Source: Fibrobacter sp. (lineage in GTDB: Bacteria; Fibrobacterota; Fibrobacteria; Fibrobacterales; Fibrobacteraceae). From it: a stretch of 30,928 nucleotides of DNA. The translations under genes were made by a program, and so were the position numbers. This document shows, piece after piece, positions 30,500-30,928 of the stretch (its first letter is position 1; each line of letters opens with the position of its first letter). The DNA lies in assembly GCA_017550445.1 (NCBI GenBank), contig JAFZOV010000136.1, positions 1-30,928 of the forward strand, written 5' to 3'. The notes below the pieces were generated by a model. The model was not told where the DNA came from. It ran no database searches and worked only from the letters and a program-made list of their open reading frames with translations.

Positions 30500-30928
30500 A
30501 TGCGTGATCAATTCGAAAGCCCGCTTATCAAGCGTTATGCTTCCAAGGAAATGAGCTTCCTCTTCAGCCCCCAGTATAAGTTCCAGACCTGGCGCAAGCT
30601 GTGGATCTATCTCGCCGAATCCGAAATGGAACTTGGGCTGCCGATTACGCAGGAACAGGTGGACGAACTCAAGGCCCACGCCACCGATATCAACTTTGAA
30701 GTCGCCGAGGAAGAAGAAAAGCGCCGCCGTCACGATGTGATGAGCCACGTGTACGCTTACGGCGTTCAGTGCCCGAAGGCCAAGGGCATCATCCACCTGG
30801 GTGCAACCTCCGCCTTCGTGGGTGACAACACCGACCTCATCCAGATGCAGCAGGGCCTTATCATGGTCCGCAAGCGTCTCTGCCGCGTGATGGACAAGCT
30901 TTCCAAGTTTGCCATGGAATACAAGGAC
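30500..30928 (+). CDS. purB: Adenylosuccinate lyase, N-terminal part (3' end outside window)
   Basis: This frame starts at ATG 30500 with AAAGGA 7 bases upstream and stays open to the last base (143 codons). The product matches adenylosuccinate lyase, which splits SAICAR and adenylosuccinate in purine synthesis. Characteristic parts are MRDQFESPLIKRYAS, KFQTWRKLWIYLAESE, RRRHDVMSHVYAYG with the catalytic His in the DVMSHV helix, and HLGATSAFVGDNTDL, the conserved substrate-binding signature. A -10-like TAAAAT (30476-30481) lies just upstream without a good -35. Confidence 0.93.
   Translation, partial: MRDQFESPLIKRYASKEMSFLFSPQYKFQTWRKLWIYLAESEMELGLPITQEQVDELKAHATDINFEVAEEEEKRRRHDVMSHVYAYGVQCPKAKGIIHLGATSAFVGDNTDLIQMQQGLIMVRKRLCRVMDKLSKFAMEYKD

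Overview
The window looks like a chromosomal segment of a Fibrobacter species (phylum Fibrobacterota). The main reasons are two large lipoproteins carrying what I recognise as the Fibrobacter succinogenes major paralogous domain (TIGR02145 type), three secreted GH43 glycosidases with CBM6-like or ricin-type modules sharing one short basic C-terminal tail, Ser-rich linkers, and -10 boxes of the form TATATT. This identification comes from recognising protein families, not from a database search.

Layout. Positions 1-280 hold the 3' end of malate dehydrogenase. Positions 584-8017 form a plant-polysaccharide locus: two GH43 enzymes in tandem, an AT-rich accessory patch (4450-6100) with an unknown basic protein and a toxin-first RelE-like/XRE toxin-antitoxin pair, then a third GH43 enzyme that is a paralogue of the first. 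A tmRNA gene (ssrA) lies on the minus strand at 8058-8414. Its 5' end sits in an unusual structured repeat, and its promoter is about 160 bases upstream. Positions 8682-13431 hold two co-directional lipoproteins built from tandem two-cysteine/one-tryptophan repeats. They are followed by mfd (13453-16812), a convergent TatD-family hydrolase, a 65-residue unknown protein, a minus-strand outer-membrane porin-like protein with an Ala/Pro/Glu/Lys-rich periplasmic segment, a secreted unknown protein translationally coupled to a PIN-domain protein, and a YraN-family protein.

The right third is envelope-related. A minus-strand pair encodes an FHA-domain ABC transporter and, overlapping by ATGA, a membrane Ser/Thr kinase with an extracytoplasmic C-terminal domain. 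Such a pair could form a phospho-regulated exporter. Next come a class I aminotransferase overlapping an RND/MMPL-type exporter, a divergent BamA-like outer-membrane barrel protein, and the start of purB, which runs off the window.

The most unusual observations are: (1) the mature 5' end of tmRNA is repeated as an outer direct copy and an inner inverted copy, so a 20-bp hairpin and a competing pairing are possible; (2) five genes have a -10-like hexamer only 5-7 bases before the start codon and no usable Shine-Dalgarno, suggesting leaderless mRNAs; (3) a dispersed-repeat-like inverted repeat supplies the first codons of one GH43 gene; (4) the FHA-ABC/kinase pair; (5) the cysteine-repeat lipoproteins with 17 versus 9 repeats.
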